This document shows positions 9,870-19,785 of a stretch of DNA of 64,000 nucleotides, piece by piece. The notes beneath the pieces are model-generated. The model was given only the letters and a program-made list of their open reading frames with translations, did no database searches and had not been told where the DNA came from. Within the stretch, counting starts at the first letter, position 1. Each line of letters opens with the position of its first letter. Location of the stretch: NCBI RefSeq assembly GCF_030149235.1, contig NZ_JASBRW010000014.1:1-64000 (forward strand), given 5' to 3'. Made by a program: the position numbers and the translations under genes. The DNA comes from Maricaulis sp. (GTDB lineage: Bacteria; Pseudomonadota; Alphaproteobacteria; Caulobacterales; Maricaulaceae).

Positions 9870-10460
9870 ATGAAATTTCTCAAAGCATTTCTGCTCCTTC
9901 CGCTGGCGGTCGTTGCGCTCGCCGGTCCGGCGATGGCGCAGGCCAAGGTCATTGTGATCGATCGCGATCGCATCCTGGCGCAAAGCCAGGTCGGCCAGCA
10001 CGTTGCTGAGCGTCTGACCACGATCGAGGCCGAGATGGCTGCCGAGCTCCAGGCCATCGGTGCGCCGCTGGCCCAGGAACGCGATGCGCTCAATGCTGAG
10101 ACCGCAAGCATGACCCCGGCCGCTGTCCAGGCCCGTCCCGATTTGATGCAGCGCATCGAGGCGCTTAACGCCAACGCGGCTGCCTTTGAACAGGCGCGCC
10201 GCATTCGTGCGGAAGAGCTTGAGCGGACGCGCGTCCAGGCCCTGCGCCCGGTCGGCGAAGCGCTTGACGGTATTGTTCAGCAGCTGGTGGCGAACGAAGC
10301 CCCGGACCTGCTGCTTGATCGCTCTGTGCTCTACTATGCCAGCGACAATGTCGATATGAGCGCAACGCTCATCGAACAGCTGAATGCACAGCTGCCGACG
10401 GTTCCGGTCAACCGCGTCCGCGTTTCCGTCGACCCGGCTGCTTCGCAGGGCGGCGAATAA
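9870..10460 (+). CDS. skp: OmpH/Skp family periplasmic chaperone
   Basis: Periplasmic holdase that carries unfolded outer-membrane proteins to BamA. A signal peptide (MKFLKAFLLLPLAVVALAG, cleavage after AMA) leads into a mature chain with the short strand AKVIVIDRDRILAQS and then long helices rich in Glu, Ala and Gln that fit the coiled-coil arms. Length of 196 residues is within the family range. It lies directly after bamA and before lpxD, the classic arrangement. Sequence conservation in this family is low, so the call rests on fold pattern and position. Confidence 0.88.
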   Translation: MKFLKAFLLLPLAVVALAGPAMAQAKVIVIDRDRILAQSQVGQHVAERLTTIEAEMAAELQAIGAPLAQERDALNAETASMTPAAVQARPDLMQRIEALNANAAAFEQARRIRAEELERTRVQALRPVGEALDGIVQQLVANEAPDLLLDRSVLYYASDNVDMSATLIEQLNAQLPTVPVNRVRVSVDPAASQGGE

Positions 10461-10479
10461 GACCAGGATCGGAAGACAC

Positions 10480-11514
10480 GTGGCTGAAACCAGGTTCTAC
10501 GACCGGCTTGGCCCCAGAACGATTACGGAAATCGCTGCGTTATCTGACGCGGCGATTTCTGATTCTGGGGCAGGCGACATCAAGGTGGATGCGGTGGCGC
10601 CCCTGACCGAGGCGAAGGCCGGATCGGTGTCCTATGTGGAGTCGGCCAAATTCCTTGCGGCCTCAGAGGGTGTCGATCTGCGAGGCGCGGTTGTGATAGC
10701 CACTGAGGCTCTTGATCATGCGCTGCGCGAACGCGGGGCAATCGTCCTGGTCCATGCTGCGCCGCGAGCCGCCTTCGCACGAATTGCCACCGCCCTGTTC
10801 CGTCCGCGTCGGGTCGCTTCTGCGCAAGCCATCGATCCGAGTGCCCGTATTGCCGGTGATGCCGTGATCGCGGCCCATGTCGTGATCGGACCGGATGTCG
10901 AGATCGGGGCCGGTGTCTTTATTGGACCAGGTGCTCATATCGGACCGGGTTGCCGTATCGGGGCTGGCAGTGTGATTGGCGCCAATGCGTCTATTTCCTG
11001 CACCGATATGGGTGAGGGGTGCCAGATCCTCGCCGGAGCTGTCCTCGGTGAAGCCGGTTTTGGCGTCGCGGTGGCGGGCAGCTCAGTCATCGACATCCCG
11101 CATCTGGGCCTTGTGCGCCTGGGTGACCGGGTCACGGTGGGGGCCAATTCCTGTATCGACCGGGCTGTATTTGGCGAGACCCGTCTGGGGGATGGCGTCA
11201 AACTCGATAATCTTTGCCATATCGCGCACAATGTAACGGTCGGGGCTTCGGTGCTGATGCCGGCCTTTGCCGGTGTGTCCGGATCGACCACGATCGGCGA
11301 GGGCGTGATGTTCGGTGGCCGCGTCGGCGTGTCGGACCATGTCGATATCGGCGCCGGTGCACGGGTCGGCGGCAATTCGGCGGTGATGAATAATGTGCCG
11401 GCCGGTGAAACCTATGCCGGTGCGCCGGCTCAGCCGATCCGCAAGCATATGCGTGAGGTCGCCGAACTTCGGCGTCTGGTAAAGTCTAAGGACAAAAGCA
11501 AAAAAGGGGGCTGA
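10480..11514 (+). CDS. lpxD: UDP-3-O-acylglucosamine N-acyltransferase
   Basis: Third step of lipid A synthesis: adds the N-linked 3-hydroxyacyl chain from acyl-ACP. An N-terminal uridine-binding domain (about residues 1 to 115) is followed by a left-handed beta helix with many hexapeptide repeats (IGPDVEIGAGVFIGPGAHI and similar) and the active-site region with LDNLCHIAHNVTVG. I choose GTG at 10480, preceded by GGAAG, because the reading frame upstream of it overlaps skp. Length is 344 residues, as expected. fabZ follows 4 bases later. Confidence 0.95.
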   Translation: MAETRFYDRLGPRTITEIAALSDAAISDSGAGDIKVDAVAPLTEAKAGSVSYVESAKFLAASEGVDLRGAVVIATEALDHALRERGAIVLVHAAPRAAFARIATALFRPRRVASAQAIDPSARIAGDAVIAAHVVIGPDVEIGAGVFIGPGAHIGPGCRIGAGSVIGANASISCTDMGEGCQILAGAVLGEAGFGVAVAGSSVIDIPHLGLVRLGDRVTVGANSCIDRAVFGETRLGDGVKLDNLCHIAHNVTVGASVLMPAFAGVSGSTTIGEGVMFGGRVGVSDHVDIGAGARVGGNSAVMNNVPAGETYAGAPAQPIRKHMREVAELRRLVKSKDKSKKGG

Positions 11515-11518
11515 AGCC

Positions 11519-11965
11519 ATGTCCGAGCGGATTGAGAGTACCGAAATCCAGCAATTGATCCCGCACCGCTACCCCTTCCTGCTTGTGGATGCGGCAGAAG
11601 ATTATGTCGAGGGCGAGTCCATCACCGGCCTCAAAGGTGTGACGGCGAACGAGCCTTTCTTCCCGGGCCATTTTCCCGGCAATCCGGTGATGCCGGGCGT
11701 GCTGATGATCGAGGCCATGGGCCAGACGGGCGCTGTCCTGATGTCCAAGACGCTGAAAGCCGATCCGTCCAGGGTGACGATCTTCTTCATGGGGGCCGAC
11801 AAGGTGAAGTTCCGCACGCCGGTGCGTCCAGGCATGATGTTGCGCATGCCGGTCGTCGTCACGGCTGCGCGCCATGGCGTGTTCAAGTTCAAGGGCGAGG
11901 TCTATGCCGACGGGGCCAAGGCGGCCCAGGCCGAGTTCGCCGCCAAAGCGGTAGAGCACGCATGA
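11519..11965 (+). CDS. fabZ: 3-hydroxyacyl-[ACP] dehydratase FabZ
   Basis: Dehydrates 3-hydroxyacyl-ACP in fatty acid elongation and so competes with LpxA and LpxD for the same acyl-ACP pool. The hot-dog fold signature is clear: IPHRYPFLLVD near residue 15 and the active site GHFPGNPVMPGVLMIEA near residue 56. 148 residues is full length. The stop overlaps the lpxA start in an ATGA, so stoichiometry with lipid A synthesis is likely linked. Confidence 0.97.
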   Translation: MSERIESTEIQQLIPHRYPFLLVDAAEDYVEGESITGLKGVTANEPFFPGHFPGNPVMPGVLMIEAMGQTGAVLMSKTLKADPSRVTIFFMGADKVKFRTPVRPGMMLRMPVVVTAARHGVFKFKGEVYADGAKAAQAEFAAKAVEHA

Positions 11966-12756
11966 GCGCCCCGGTGATCCATCCGACCGCGATTGTCGAT
12001 TCCGCGGCCCGGCTGGGTGAGGGCGTGGAAATCGGTCCGTTCTGCATGGTGGGACCGCATGCTGTTCTCGGCGACCGCGTGCGCCTGCTCTCGCACGCCA
12101 CTGTGGCTGGAAATACCAATATCGGCGAGGACTGCGTGCTTTATCCCGGCGTGCATCTCGGTCATCCGCCGCAGGATTTCAAATACCAGGGTGAAGATAC
12201 CAAGCTGGTGATCGGTCAGCGCAATATCATCCGCGAGAACGTCACCATGCACCCCGGAACCAGTGTGGGCCGGGGTGAAACCCGTGTCGGCGATGACGGC
12301 TACTTCATGGTCAACAGCCATGTCTCGCATGACAGTGTCGTCGGCGACCGCGTGGTCTTCGCCAATGGAGCGGCGATTGGCGGCGGTACCACCGTGGCCG
12401 ATCATGTCATTCTTGGTGGTTATGCTGGTGTACACCAGAACAGCCGCATCGGGCGTCACGCCTTCATCGGTGCCATGGCCATGGTCACGGCCGACGTCAT
12501 TCCCTACGGCTCGGTGATCGGCAATCATGCGCGCCTGGCCGGGCTTAATGTCGTGGGTCTCAAGCGCCGCGGCATGCCGCGCGAGACCCTGCGCGATTTG
12601 CGCACCGCCTATCGTTTGCTGTTTGCCGCAGAGGGCACGTTCCAGGAACGCATCGAAGATGTGTCCGGCGCTTATTCGGACAACGCACCGGTGAAGGAAA
12701 TCATCGATTTCATCCGGGCCGACGCCAAGCGCTCCTTGTGCATGCCCAATGACTGA
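11962..12756 (+). CDS. lpxA: acyl-[ACP]-UDP-N-acetylglucosamine O-acyltransferase
   Basis: First enzyme of lipid A synthesis. It has the hexapeptide beta-helix from residue 1 (IHPTAIVDSAARLGEGVEIG), the conserved HPPQDFKYQGEDT block near residue 69, the catalytic His region with VNSHVSHDSVVGD, and the C-terminal helical domain with GLNVVGLKRRGMPRETL. Length of 264 residues is standard. It overlaps fabZ by 4 bases and lpxI by 8 bases. Confidence 0.97.
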   Translation: MSAPVIHPTAIVDSAARLGEGVEIGPFCMVGPHAVLGDRVRLLSHATVAGNTNIGEDCVLYPGVHLGHPPQDFKYQGEDTKLVIGQRNIIRENVTMHPGTSVGRGETRVGDDGYFMVNSHVSHDSVVGDRVVFANGAAIGGGTTVADHVILGGYAGVHQNSRIGRHAFIGAMAMVTADVIPYGSVIGNHARLAGLNVVGLKRRGMPRETLRDLRTAYRLLFAAEGTFQERIEDVSGAYSDNAPVKEIIDFIRADAKRSLCMPND

Positions 12757-13624
12757 CACCGCTTGCCAGGCCGATTCGTGGTCGCGGCTGGGTATTCTGG
12801 CCGGTGGCGGTGACTTGCCGTTGACCCTGGCGCGCGCCGTGTCGGAGGATAACCCCTTCATCGTCGAGCTCTCCGGTTTTTCCGACCGGGATTATTCCGC
12901 CTTCGAAACAAAAACCATTGCGGTCGGCCAGATCGGCAAGATCATTAAAGCGTTACATGAAGCGAAGTGCGACACGATCTGTTTCGCCGGCTATGTCACC
13001 CGGCCGGATATGAAGGCGTTGAAGATGGATGCGCGGGGCCTCGCCCTGGTGCCCAAGGCACTGGCGGCGGGACGCAAGGGTGATGATGCGCTGATCCGTG
13101 TCGTGGTGGGCGAGTTTGAGCAGGCCGGTTTCCGGGTTGCCGGAGCCGATGAGGTTCTGGCCGGCCTGGCTCCCGATGATGATGGCGCTATCGCGCCGGA
13201 GCTCGCGCACGCACACCAGGCCGATATCGACAAGGCCGCTGCCATTGCCCGCTCCATCGGAGCGCTGGATATCGGCCAGGCCTGCGTGGTCGCGGACGGT
13301 CTGGTTCTGGCTGTCGAGGCACAGGAAGGCACCAACGAAATGCTGGACCGCGTCGCCGGCCTGGATGCGGCCTTGCGTGGCCGTGCCGGGGACCGCCGCG
13401 GTGTTCTGGCGAAAATGCCCAAGCCGGTGCAGGAGCGCCGGGTGGACCTGCCGACGATCGGGGCCGGCACCGTGACGCGATGTGCTCAGGCTGGCCTGGC
13501 CGGTATCGCGCTCGAGGCGGGTGCGGCACTGGTGCTGGAAGGTGAGGCGGTCAAGGCCGCCCTGGCTGAAAACGGCATGTTCCTCGCGATCGTGCCAGCT
13601 GTTGGCAAGGCCGAAGACGCATGA
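12749..13624 (+). CDS. lpxI: UDP-2,3-diacylglucosamine pyrophosphatase LpxI
   Basis: Hydrolyses UDP-2,3-diacylglucosamine to lipid X. LpxI (DUF1009) replaces LpxH in most alphaproteobacteria and is not homologous to it. The N-terminal GILAGGGDLPLTLARA and the C-terminal region with VEAQEGTNEMLDRVAGL and MPKPVQERRVDLPTIG match the family. Length is 291 residues. It is wedged between lpxA and lpxB with overlaps on both sides, so the four genes act as one translational block. Confidence 0.93.
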   Translation: MTDTACQADSWSRLGILAGGGDLPLTLARAVSEDNPFIVELSGFSDRDYSAFETKTIAVGQIGKIIKALHEAKCDTICFAGYVTRPDMKALKMDARGLALVPKALAAGRKGDDALIRVVVGEFEQAGFRVAGADEVLAGLAPDDDGAIAPELAHAHQADIDKAAAIARSIGALDIGQACVVADGLVLAVEAQEGTNEMLDRVAGLDAALRGRAGDRRGVLAKMPKPVQERRVDLPTIGAGTVTRCAQAGLAGIALEAGAALVLEGEAVKAALAENGMFLAIVPAVGKAEDA

Positions 13625-14781
13625 ACCAATCGCCGTCCATCTATGTCGTCGCGGCCGAACGTTCCGGTGACCTGCTCGGCGCCGGACTGATCAAGGCGCT
13701 CAAGGCCCAGACCGGGGGCGAGGGAGTGTTTCATGGCGTCGGCGGCGAGGCGATGGCGGAGGAAGGCGTGGATAGCGCGGTCGATATTTCCGGCCTGTCC
13801 ATTCTGGGCTTCTTCGACGGTCTCAAGGCCTTCAAACGGGTCAAGGCGCGCGTCGCCGAGACTGTGGCCGATATTCTCAAGCACAGGCCCGATGCAGTCG
13901 TCCTGATCGATAGCTGGGGCTTCATGCTGCGTGTCGCCCAGGGCGTGCGCGCCGCGGATCCGTCGATCAAGCTGATCAAATATGTCGGCCCACAAGTGTT
14001 CGCGACGCGCCGCGGCCGGGCCAAGACGCTGGCCGCTGCTGTCGATCACCTGATGACTATTCTCAGCTTCGACGCGCCGTATTACGCGCCGCACGGCCTG
14101 CCGGTGACCTTCGTCGGCAATCCGACGCTGGATCGCATGCAGCCGGGCGATGGCACCGGTTTCCGCGCCTGCCATGGCATTGGCGAGGATGAGGAAACCG
14201 TCCTTGTCCTGTTCGGCAGCCGCAAATCGGAAATCGACCGTATGTCGGCCGACTTCACTCGCACGATCCGGCGATTGAGAGCGCAGCGCGGCGTCCGCCC
14301 GGTCATTGTCACTGCCGGATCGGTCGCCACCCATCTGGCCTCGGTCTCGGCCCAGTTTGCGGACGAGTTCGGCGCGGTGATCGTGAGCGAAGAGGAAAAG
14401 GCCGACGCATTTTCTGCAGCCGATGTGGCGCTGGCGTGTTCCGGTACGGTGGTCACCGAGCTGGCGACCGCTGGCGTGCCCACGGTCACCGGTTACAAGC
14501 TCGGCTGGCTGACCTGGGCGATTATCCGTGGTTTCAACATCATGAAGGCGCCTTTCATCAGCCTGGTGAATATCGCCGCAGACGAGATGCTGGTGCCGGA
14601 ATTCGTCCAGACGCGAGTGCGGGCCGGGCTAATGGCGCAAGCCGTGGCCGATTTGCTCGATGATCCGGCCGGTCGCGAGGCCCTGAGCGCGCGCCTGGTC
14701 GAAACCACGGCGCAGATGCGCGGGCGCGGTGAAGCCAGTGACCGGGCCGCCGCCACGGTGCTCGATGTGATCGCGCTATAA
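13621..14781 (+). CDS. lpxB: lipid-A-disaccharide synthase
   Basis: Glycosyltransferase family 19 enzyme that joins lipid X and UDP-diacylglucosamine into the lipid A disaccharide at the inner membrane. Recognisable blocks are AAERSGDLLGAGLIKAL at the N-terminus, VVLIDSWGFMLRVA near residue 93, FGSRKSEIDR in the middle, and the nucleotide-binding region with SGTVVTELATAGVPTV. Length is 386 residues. It is the last gene of the envelope operon and ends at a bidirectional hairpin shared with gltA. Confidence 0.95.
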   Translation: MNQSPSIYVVAAERSGDLLGAGLIKALKAQTGGEGVFHGVGGEAMAEEGVDSAVDISGLSILGFFDGLKAFKRVKARVAETVADILKHRPDAVVLIDSWGFMLRVAQGVRAADPSIKLIKYVGPQVFATRRGRAKTLAAAVDHLMTILSFDAPYYAPHGLPVTFVGNPTLDRMQPGDGTGFRACHGIGEDEETVLVLFGSRKSEIDRMSADFTRTIRRLRAQRGVRPVIVTAGSVATHLASVSAQFADEFGAVIVSEEEKADAFSAADVALACSGTVVTELATAGVPTVTGYKLGWLTWAIIRGFNIMKAPFISLVNIAADEMLVPEFVQTRVRAGLMAQAVADLLDDPAGREALSARLVETTAQMRGRGEASDRAAATVLDVIAL

Positions 14782-14784
14782 AAA

Positions 14785-14808
14785 AGGCCGCCCCGGAGGG
14801 GACGGCCT
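14785..14808. terminator. Bidirectional terminator between lpxB and gltA
   Basis: The stem AGGCCG plus CCCC pairs with GGGG plus CGGCCT around a GGA loop, with one bulged A. Reading on the minus strand it is followed by a run of seven T, which makes a strong terminator for gltA. On the plus strand the tail is CTCTTGTC, weaker but close behind the lpxB stop. It separates two convergent operons. Confidence 0.8.
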
Positions 14809-14830
14809 CTCTTGTCATATGTATCGCCGG

Positions 14831-16135
14831 TTAGCGCTTGGACACGTCGACATAGTCACGGGCCTGAGCGCCGGTGAAGATTTGGCGCGGACGGCCGATC
14901 TTCTGGTTCGGGTCTTCCAGCATTTCTGACCACTGTGCGATCCAGCCGACGGTCCGGGCCAGGGCGAAGAGCACGGTGAACATCTCGGTCGGGAAGCCCA
15001 TCGCCTTCAGGGTAATGCCCGAATAGAAGTCGATATTCGGATAAAGCTTCTTCTCGACGAAGTATTCGTCTTCCAGCGCGATACGCTCGAGCTCCATGGC
15101 GACCTGCAAGGTCGGATCGTTGCGGACACCGAGAATGTCGAGAACCTCGTGGCAGGTCTCGCGCATCACCTTGGCGCGCGGATCGTAATTCTTGTAGACG
15201 CGGTGACCAAAGCCCATCAGGCGGAACGGGTCATTCTTGTCTTTCGCCTTGCGGACATATTCTGGGATCTTGTCGACTGAACCGATCTCGTTGAGCATGT
15301 TCAGTGCCGCTTCGTTGGCACCGCCATGCGCCGGGCCCCAGAGCGAGGCGATACCAGCGGCAATACAGGCAAACGGGTTGGCACCGGACGAACCGGCCAG
15401 GCGCACGGTCGAGGTCGATGCATTCTGCTCGTGGTCGGCGTGCAGGATGAAGATGCGGTCCATGGCGCGCGCCAGAACCGCATTGTTTTCATAGTCTTCA
15501 GCCGGAACCGCAAAGCACATGCGCAGGAAGTTGGCGGCATAGTCCAGCTCGTTGCGCGGGCTGATGAAGGGCTGTCCGATAGCGTATTTGAACGCACGGG
15601 CCGCGATCGTCGGCATTTTTGCGATCATGCGGTGCGAGGCGATGGTGCGCGCCTCGGGATCATTGATGTCCGTTGAGTCGTGGTAGAAGGCGGACAGGGC
15701 GCCGACCGTACCCACCATGATCGCCATCGGGTGTGCATCGCGGCGGAAACCACGGAAGAACATCTCGAACTGGTCGTGCAGCATGGAGTGGCGACGGATC
15801 GTCCAGTCGAAGGTTTCGAACTCGCTGGCGGTCGGCAGTTCGCCTTTCATCAGCAAGTAGCAGACTTCCATGAAGTTGGACTTCTCGGCCAGCTGGTCGA
15901 TTGGGTAGCCGCGATAGAGCAGGGTGCCTTCATCGCCATCGATATATGTGATCTGGCTTTCACAGCTCGCCGTCGAGGTGAAGCCGGGATCATAGGTAAA
16001 GGCGCCGGTCTGCTTGTAGAGCGTGCGGATGTCGATCACATCCGGGCCGATCTCGCCGGAGAAGACCGGAAGCTCGTAATTCTCGCCCTTATAGTTAAGC
16101 GTGGCAGTTCCGTTCGGCTTGGCTTTGCTTTCCAT
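14831..16135 (-). CDS. gltA: citrate synthase (type II)
   Basis: Condenses acetyl-CoA and oxaloacetate, the entry to the citric acid cycle. The 434-residue length and the N-terminal domain with [19 protein letters not shown] mark the hexameric type II enzyme. The active-site histidines lie in [14 protein letters not shown] and [14 protein letters not shown], and the catalytic Asp in the later [15 protein letters not shown] block. It starts 28 bases after the gltX stop, so the two form an operon, and it ends at the shared hairpin with lpxB. Confidence 0.97.
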   Translation of the reverse strand: MESKAKPNGTATLNYKGENYELPVFSGEIGPDVIDIRTLYKQTGAFTYDPGFTSTASCESQITYIDGDEGTLLYRGYPIDQLAEKSNFMEVCYLLMKGELPTASEFETFDWTIRRHSMLHDQFEMFFRGFRRDAHPMAIMVGTVGALSAFYHDSTDINDPEARTIASHRMIAKMPTIAARAFKYAIGQPFISPRNELDYAANFLRMCFAVPAEDYENNAVLARAMDRIFILHADHEQNASTSTVRLAGSSGANPFACIAAGIASLWGPAHGGANEAALNMLNEIGSVDKIPEYVRKAKDKNDPFRLMGFGHRVYKNYDPRAKVMRETCHEVLDILGVRNDPTLQVAMELERIALEDEYFVEKKLYPNIDFYSGITLKAMGFPTEMFTVLFALARTVGWIAQWSEMLEDPNQKIGRPRQIFTGAQARDYVDVSKR

Positions 16136-16163
16136 GACATCATCCCTATACGCGGTGACCGGC

Positions 16164-17564
16164 TCAGTTTGCCGGCGACATTTGTTCCTGTATGCGATCG
16201 AGCGCTTCGTCGCGGCCCAGGAAGACCATGACTTGTGCCAGATCTGGGGCGGCAGCCCCGCCGGTCAATGCCGCGCGCAGCGGTTGGCCGACTTTGCCGA
16301 ATCCGATCTCTTCGGATTCAGCGAAACTCTTAAGTGCATTCGCCAATTCATCTTCATTCCAGGCCGTGAGATCGGACAGATGAGTGAAAAGGCGGTTAAG
16401 ACGGTCGCGCGCCTCGTCATTTAAGACCTTGGCGGCCTTGCCGGAAAACTCGAACGGACGCTGCTTGATTAGAAAATAGCCTTGTTGGGCCAGCTCTTCC
16501 AGCGTCGAAGCGCGGGTTTTCAGGACCGGCATGGCGACCATGTAACGCGCGGCGATCACATCGGCGTCATCGAGCCGGTCTTCCAGCGCATCGATGAAGG
16601 GTTTGGCGAGCTCAACGAGACGGGCATCATCGGCCTGGGCCAGGTGATGGCCATTGATATGGTCGAGCTTGGCCTTGTCCATGCGGGCCGGTGCCTTGTT
16701 CAGCCCCTTCATGGTGAAGGCGGCGATGGCTTCGGCATCGGTGAAGGTCTCCTGGTCGCCATGGGCCCAGCCGAGGCGCAGCAGGTAATTGCGCAAGCCC
16801 TCGGGCAGATAGCCCATTTCGCGATATTCCTTGGCACCGAGGGCGCCATGGCGCTTGGAGAGCTTCTTGCCGTCATCGCCATGGATCAGCGGGATATGGG
16901 CGAAGACCGGGCGGTCCCAGCCCATCGCGTCATAAATCTGGCTCTGCCGGGCGGCATTCACCAGGTGATCATCGCCGCGAATGATGTGGGTGATTTCCAT
17001 ATCATGGTCATCGACAACAACGGCGAGATTATAGGTCGGTGTACCGTCCGAACGCAGGATGACGAGATCATCGAATTCCTTTGCCGCCCAGCGCACATCG
17101 CCCTGGACCGCATCGGCGATGACAACATCTTCGTCGCCGGCGCGGAAGCGCACCACGAAGGGCGTATCAGCCGGCGCTTGCGAGGCATCGCGATCCCGCC
17201 AGGGAGAGCGCAGGGCGCGGCCCTCGGCGAAGGCCTGTTCGCGCAGCGCGTCGACTTCCTCGGGGCTGCAATAACAGCGGAAAGCCCGGCCGTTCTCGAT
17301 CAGGGCTTCAGCGATCTCGACATGGCGGCTAGCGCGGGCAAATTGGGAAATGGCATCGCCGTCCCAGTCGAGGCCGAGCCAGCTCAGGCCCTCGGAGATG
17401 GCGTCGATGGCTTCCTGGGTCGAGCGGGCGCGGTCGGTATCCTCGATTCGCAGCAGGAATTCACCGCCGTGATGGCGGGCGAAGAGCCAGTTGAACAAGG
17501 CCGTGCGGGCGCCGCCAATATGGAGGAAACCGGTCGGCGAGGGCGCGAAACGGGTACGGATCAT
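16164..17564 (-). CDS. gltX: glutamate--tRNA ligase
   Basis: Class I aminoacyl-tRNA synthetase that charges tRNA-Glu. The HIGH-type motif reads HIGG at residues 15 to 18 in [18 protein letters not shown], and the KMSKS-type motif is KKLSKRHG near residue 235. The ATG at 17564 gives the canonical [12 protein letters not shown] start and 466 residues; an ATG at 17594 in frame is possible but less likely. The protein has the usual [16 protein letters not shown] block. It is divergent from comEC and upstream of gltA. Confidence 0.95.
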   Translation of the reverse strand: MIRTRFAPSPTGFLHIGGARTALFNWLFARHHGGEFLLRIEDTDRARSTQEAIDAISEGLSWLGLDWDGDAISQFARASRHVEIAEALIENGRAFRCYCSPEEVDALREQAFAEGRALRSPWRDRDASQAPADTPFVVRFRAGDEDVVIADAVQGDVRWAAKEFDDLVILRSDGTPTYNLAVVVDDHDMEITHIIRGDDHLVNAARQSQIYDAMGWDRPVFAHIPLIHGDDGKKLSKRHGALGAKEYREMGYLPEGLRNYLLRLGWAHGDQETFTDAEAIAAFTMKGLNKAPARMDKAKLDHINGHHLAQADDARLVELAKPFIDALEDRLDDADVIAARYMVAMPVLKTRASTLEELAQQGYFLIKQRPFEFSGKAAKVLNDEARDRLNRLFTHLSDLTAWNEDELANALKSFAESEEIGFGKVGQPLRAALTGGAAAPDLAQVMVFLGRDEALDRIQEQMSPAN

Positions 17565-17663
17565 CGAATTTTTTTCTTGCACTTGCGAGATCATGCTGCG
17601 CTGCGGGAGGGAAATAGGTGTTAGCATGGATTGGTTCGCTGGCGATAGAGTGAAGCTAAATTC

Positions 17664-19310
17664 ATGTTTGCGGCTGCAGACCGGCGTGTTTCTCCTTGGC
17701 TTGACTGGCTGCTGCGGCAGCTGGACGGACCGCGTCTGCAATCGGGACGCGGCGGCAATATCGCCCTGGGCTTTGCCGGCGGGTTGATCCTCGGTGCGGC
17801 GGTTTTCTTTGCCTGGCCATCCGATCCGACGGCGCCGGCAGTCATCATTGCCGGGCTGCTATTCGCGCTGGGTCTCGCCGCGTTCCTGCTACTGCAATTC
17901 CGCCTGTCCGCCGGGCTGCTGATCGGGGTGGTGCTGATTTGCGGTCTGGGCCTGGGTTTTGCCCGGTCGGAGATGCGCACGGGGGCCTTTGATCATGACT
18001 TCGAGATCAGTACCCGGGCGGTGTCCGTGAGCGGCTGGATCGAGGCGGTGGACCGGGCGGGGAATGGCCGACCGCGCCTGCTGATCCGGTTGGCAGGCCA
18101 CGAGGCGGCAATCCGGGTGCGGGTGCTGGCGCAAGCGGGCGAATTTGGCCCGGGTGACAGTGTCACTCTCAATGCCGTCATTGAGGCACCGCGCCGGGCC
18201 GCCGTGCCGGGCGGATTTGATTCGCGTTTCTTCTTTTATTTCCGCGGTGTTGTGGCCACTGGCTATGCCGTTACGCCGGTCCGGGCGGGTCAGGCGCTGG
18301 ACCAGGACCGCTGGGCGCGCTCGATCGCCAGCTTGCGGGCCGATATCTCGCAACGGGTCACGGCCCAGCTTGAGGGACGACAGGGCGCGCTGGCGGCCGC
18401 CTTGCTGACCGGGCAGCGCGGTTATCTCACGGCCGATGACCAGGAGGTGCTGCGCGCCTCCGGACTGGGCCATATCCTGGCTATTTCCGGCCTGCACATG
18501 GCCTTGCTGGCGGGCGGCGTTTTCGTGTTCGTGCGCTGGCTCAGCGCCCTGATCTCGCCCTGGGCGAGACGCGGGGACACCTCCCGGCCGGCCGCGATCG
18601 CTGCCTTGCTGGCCGCGACGGTCTATCTTGTCCTCTCCGGCGGCGCCATACCGACCCAGCGGGCCTATATCATGGCGGTGATCGCGCTCCTGGCGGTGAT
18701 CGCCAATCGCCGGCCGGTCTCCCGTCACACCCTGGCGCTCGCCGCCATCGCGGTCGTCCTGATCCAGCCGGAGGCGGTGATGGGGGCCGGATTCCTGATG
18801 TCCTTTGCGGCCGTGGCAGCGCTGATTGTTGTGGCCGAGCGCTGGCCGGGTGGTGGTGGCGGACGTTTGCGCCAGGCCCTGTCCGGCCTGTCGATGACCA
18901 GCCTGGTGGCCGGCACGGCGACGGCGGGCGTGGCCGCCTTTCATTTTCATCGCCTCGCGCAGTTTGGTCTGCTGGCCAATCTTCTCGCCATGCCGGTCTT
19001 TTCCTTCTTGGTCATGCCGCTTGGGATCGCCGCCCTGATCCTGATGCCCTTCGGGCTGGAGGCGCTGCCGCTCTGGCTGATGGGGCAGGGGATTGGTCTG
19101 GTCTTTGCCATCGCCGATGCGGTCGCGGGACTGCCCGGTGCGATCACCCCGGTGCCGGCAGCACCCGCCGGTGTCTTTGCGCTCTATGCGGGTGGTTTTG
19201 CGCTTGCGGTGCTGGGCCAGTCCGGGGTGCGGCTCGCGGGCCTGGCCTGGCCGGGCTGGGACTGGCAATGGCCCTATGGGCCGCCGTGCCGCAACCCGAT
19301 CTCCTGGTGA
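17664..19310 (+). CDS. comEC: ComEC/Rec2-family DNA uptake protein, N-terminal and membrane part (frame-broken)
   Basis: Inner-membrane channel protein for DNA uptake. Residues 20 to 100 hold hydrophobic segments, then the DUF4131-type soluble region (about 105 to 220), then the competence domain with many membrane segments, including GLGHILAISGLHMALLAGG near residue 270 and LSGGAIPTQRAYIM near residue 327. It is 548 residues; alphaproteobacterial ComEC is usually about 700 and continues into a soluble tail. That tail is present in the next reading frame (19268 to 19714), so this frame ends early in a non-conserved peptide (PYGPPCRNPISW). Either a frameshift mutation, a sequencing error, or recoding joins them. 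No other competence genes are nearby. Confidence 0.85.
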   Translation: MFAAADRRVSPWLDWLLRQLDGPRLQSGRGGNIALGFAGGLILGAAVFFAWPSDPTAPAVIIAGLLFALGLAAFLLLQFRLSAGLLIGVVLICGLGLGFARSEMRTGAFDHDFEISTRAVSVSGWIEAVDRAGNGRPRLLIRLAGHEAAIRVRVLAQAGEFGPGDSVTLNAVIEAPRRAAVPGGFDSRFFFYFRGVVATGYAVTPVRAGQALDQDRWARSIASLRADISQRVTAQLEGRQGALAAALLTGQRGYLTADDQEVLRASGLGHILAISGLHMALLAGGVFVFVRWLSALISPWARRGDTSRPAAIAALLAATVYLVLSGGAIPTQRAYIMAVIALLAVIANRRPVSRHTLALAAIAVVLIQPEAVMGAGFLMSFAAVAALIVVAERWPGGGGGRLRQALSGLSMTSLVAGTATAGVAAFHFHRLAQFGLLANLLAMPVFSFLVMPLGIAALILMPFGLEALPLWLMGQGIGLVFAIADAVAGLPGAITPVPAAPAGVFALYAGGFALAVLGQSGVRLAGLAWPGWDWQWPYGPPCRNPISW

Positions 19311-19714
19311 CGGAGAACGGGCATCTGGTTCTGCGCCAGGAGGACGGTTGGGTTGCCAGTGATCGGCGCCGCGACCGGTTTGCCCGGCGGGTCTTCCTCG
19401 AACGTCGGGCCGCGTCAGAAGCAGCGGAGCGCGCCCCGGAGGCCTGTGATGCGGTCGGGTGTGGCTACCAACTCGATGAGATGCGACTGGTTCGGGTCGA
19501 CGCGCTGGAGGGGCTGGCCGAGGATTGCCGGCGGGCCGGCCTGATCATTGCCAGTGTGGACGTGCCGTCCTGGCTGGAGCGCAGGTGCCGGGCGGAGATT
19601 ATCGATGCCGGGGAGCTCGCCCGACACGGTGCCTTGATTGCCTGGATTGAGGCGGGGCGCCTCGTCCGTATCCGTCATGCCGACCCGGATGGACCGGTCC
19701 GGCGCTGGATGTGA
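19268..19714 (+). CDS. ComEC C-terminal soluble tail in a shifted frame
   Basis: This 148-residue frame begins with PQPDLLVTENGHLVLRQEDG and has paired cysteines in EACDAVGC, then RRAGLIIASVDVPSW, RAEIIDAGELARHGALI and a basic end. These are the features I know from the C-terminal tail of alphaproteobacterial ComEC, where it is fused to the membrane domain. It overlaps the upstream frame by 43 bases in the -1 frame. The ATG at 19268 has no good ribosome binding site, which argues that it was once, or still is, read as part of ComEC rather than as an independent gene. A free function is not supported. Confidence 0.7.
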   Translation: MALWAAVPQPDLLVTENGHLVLRQEDGWVASDRRRDRFARRVFLERRAASEAAERAPEACDAVGCGYQLDEMRLVRVDALEGLAEDCRRAGLIIASVDVPSWLERRCRAEIIDAGELARHGALIAWIEAGRLVRIRHADPDGPVRRWM

Positions 19715-19785
19715 AGCGAGCGGGCGGGGGGCATTTCAAGGACGGATTCCTGTGCGGTGCGCTCTGACAGCGTCACAAATGCAAA

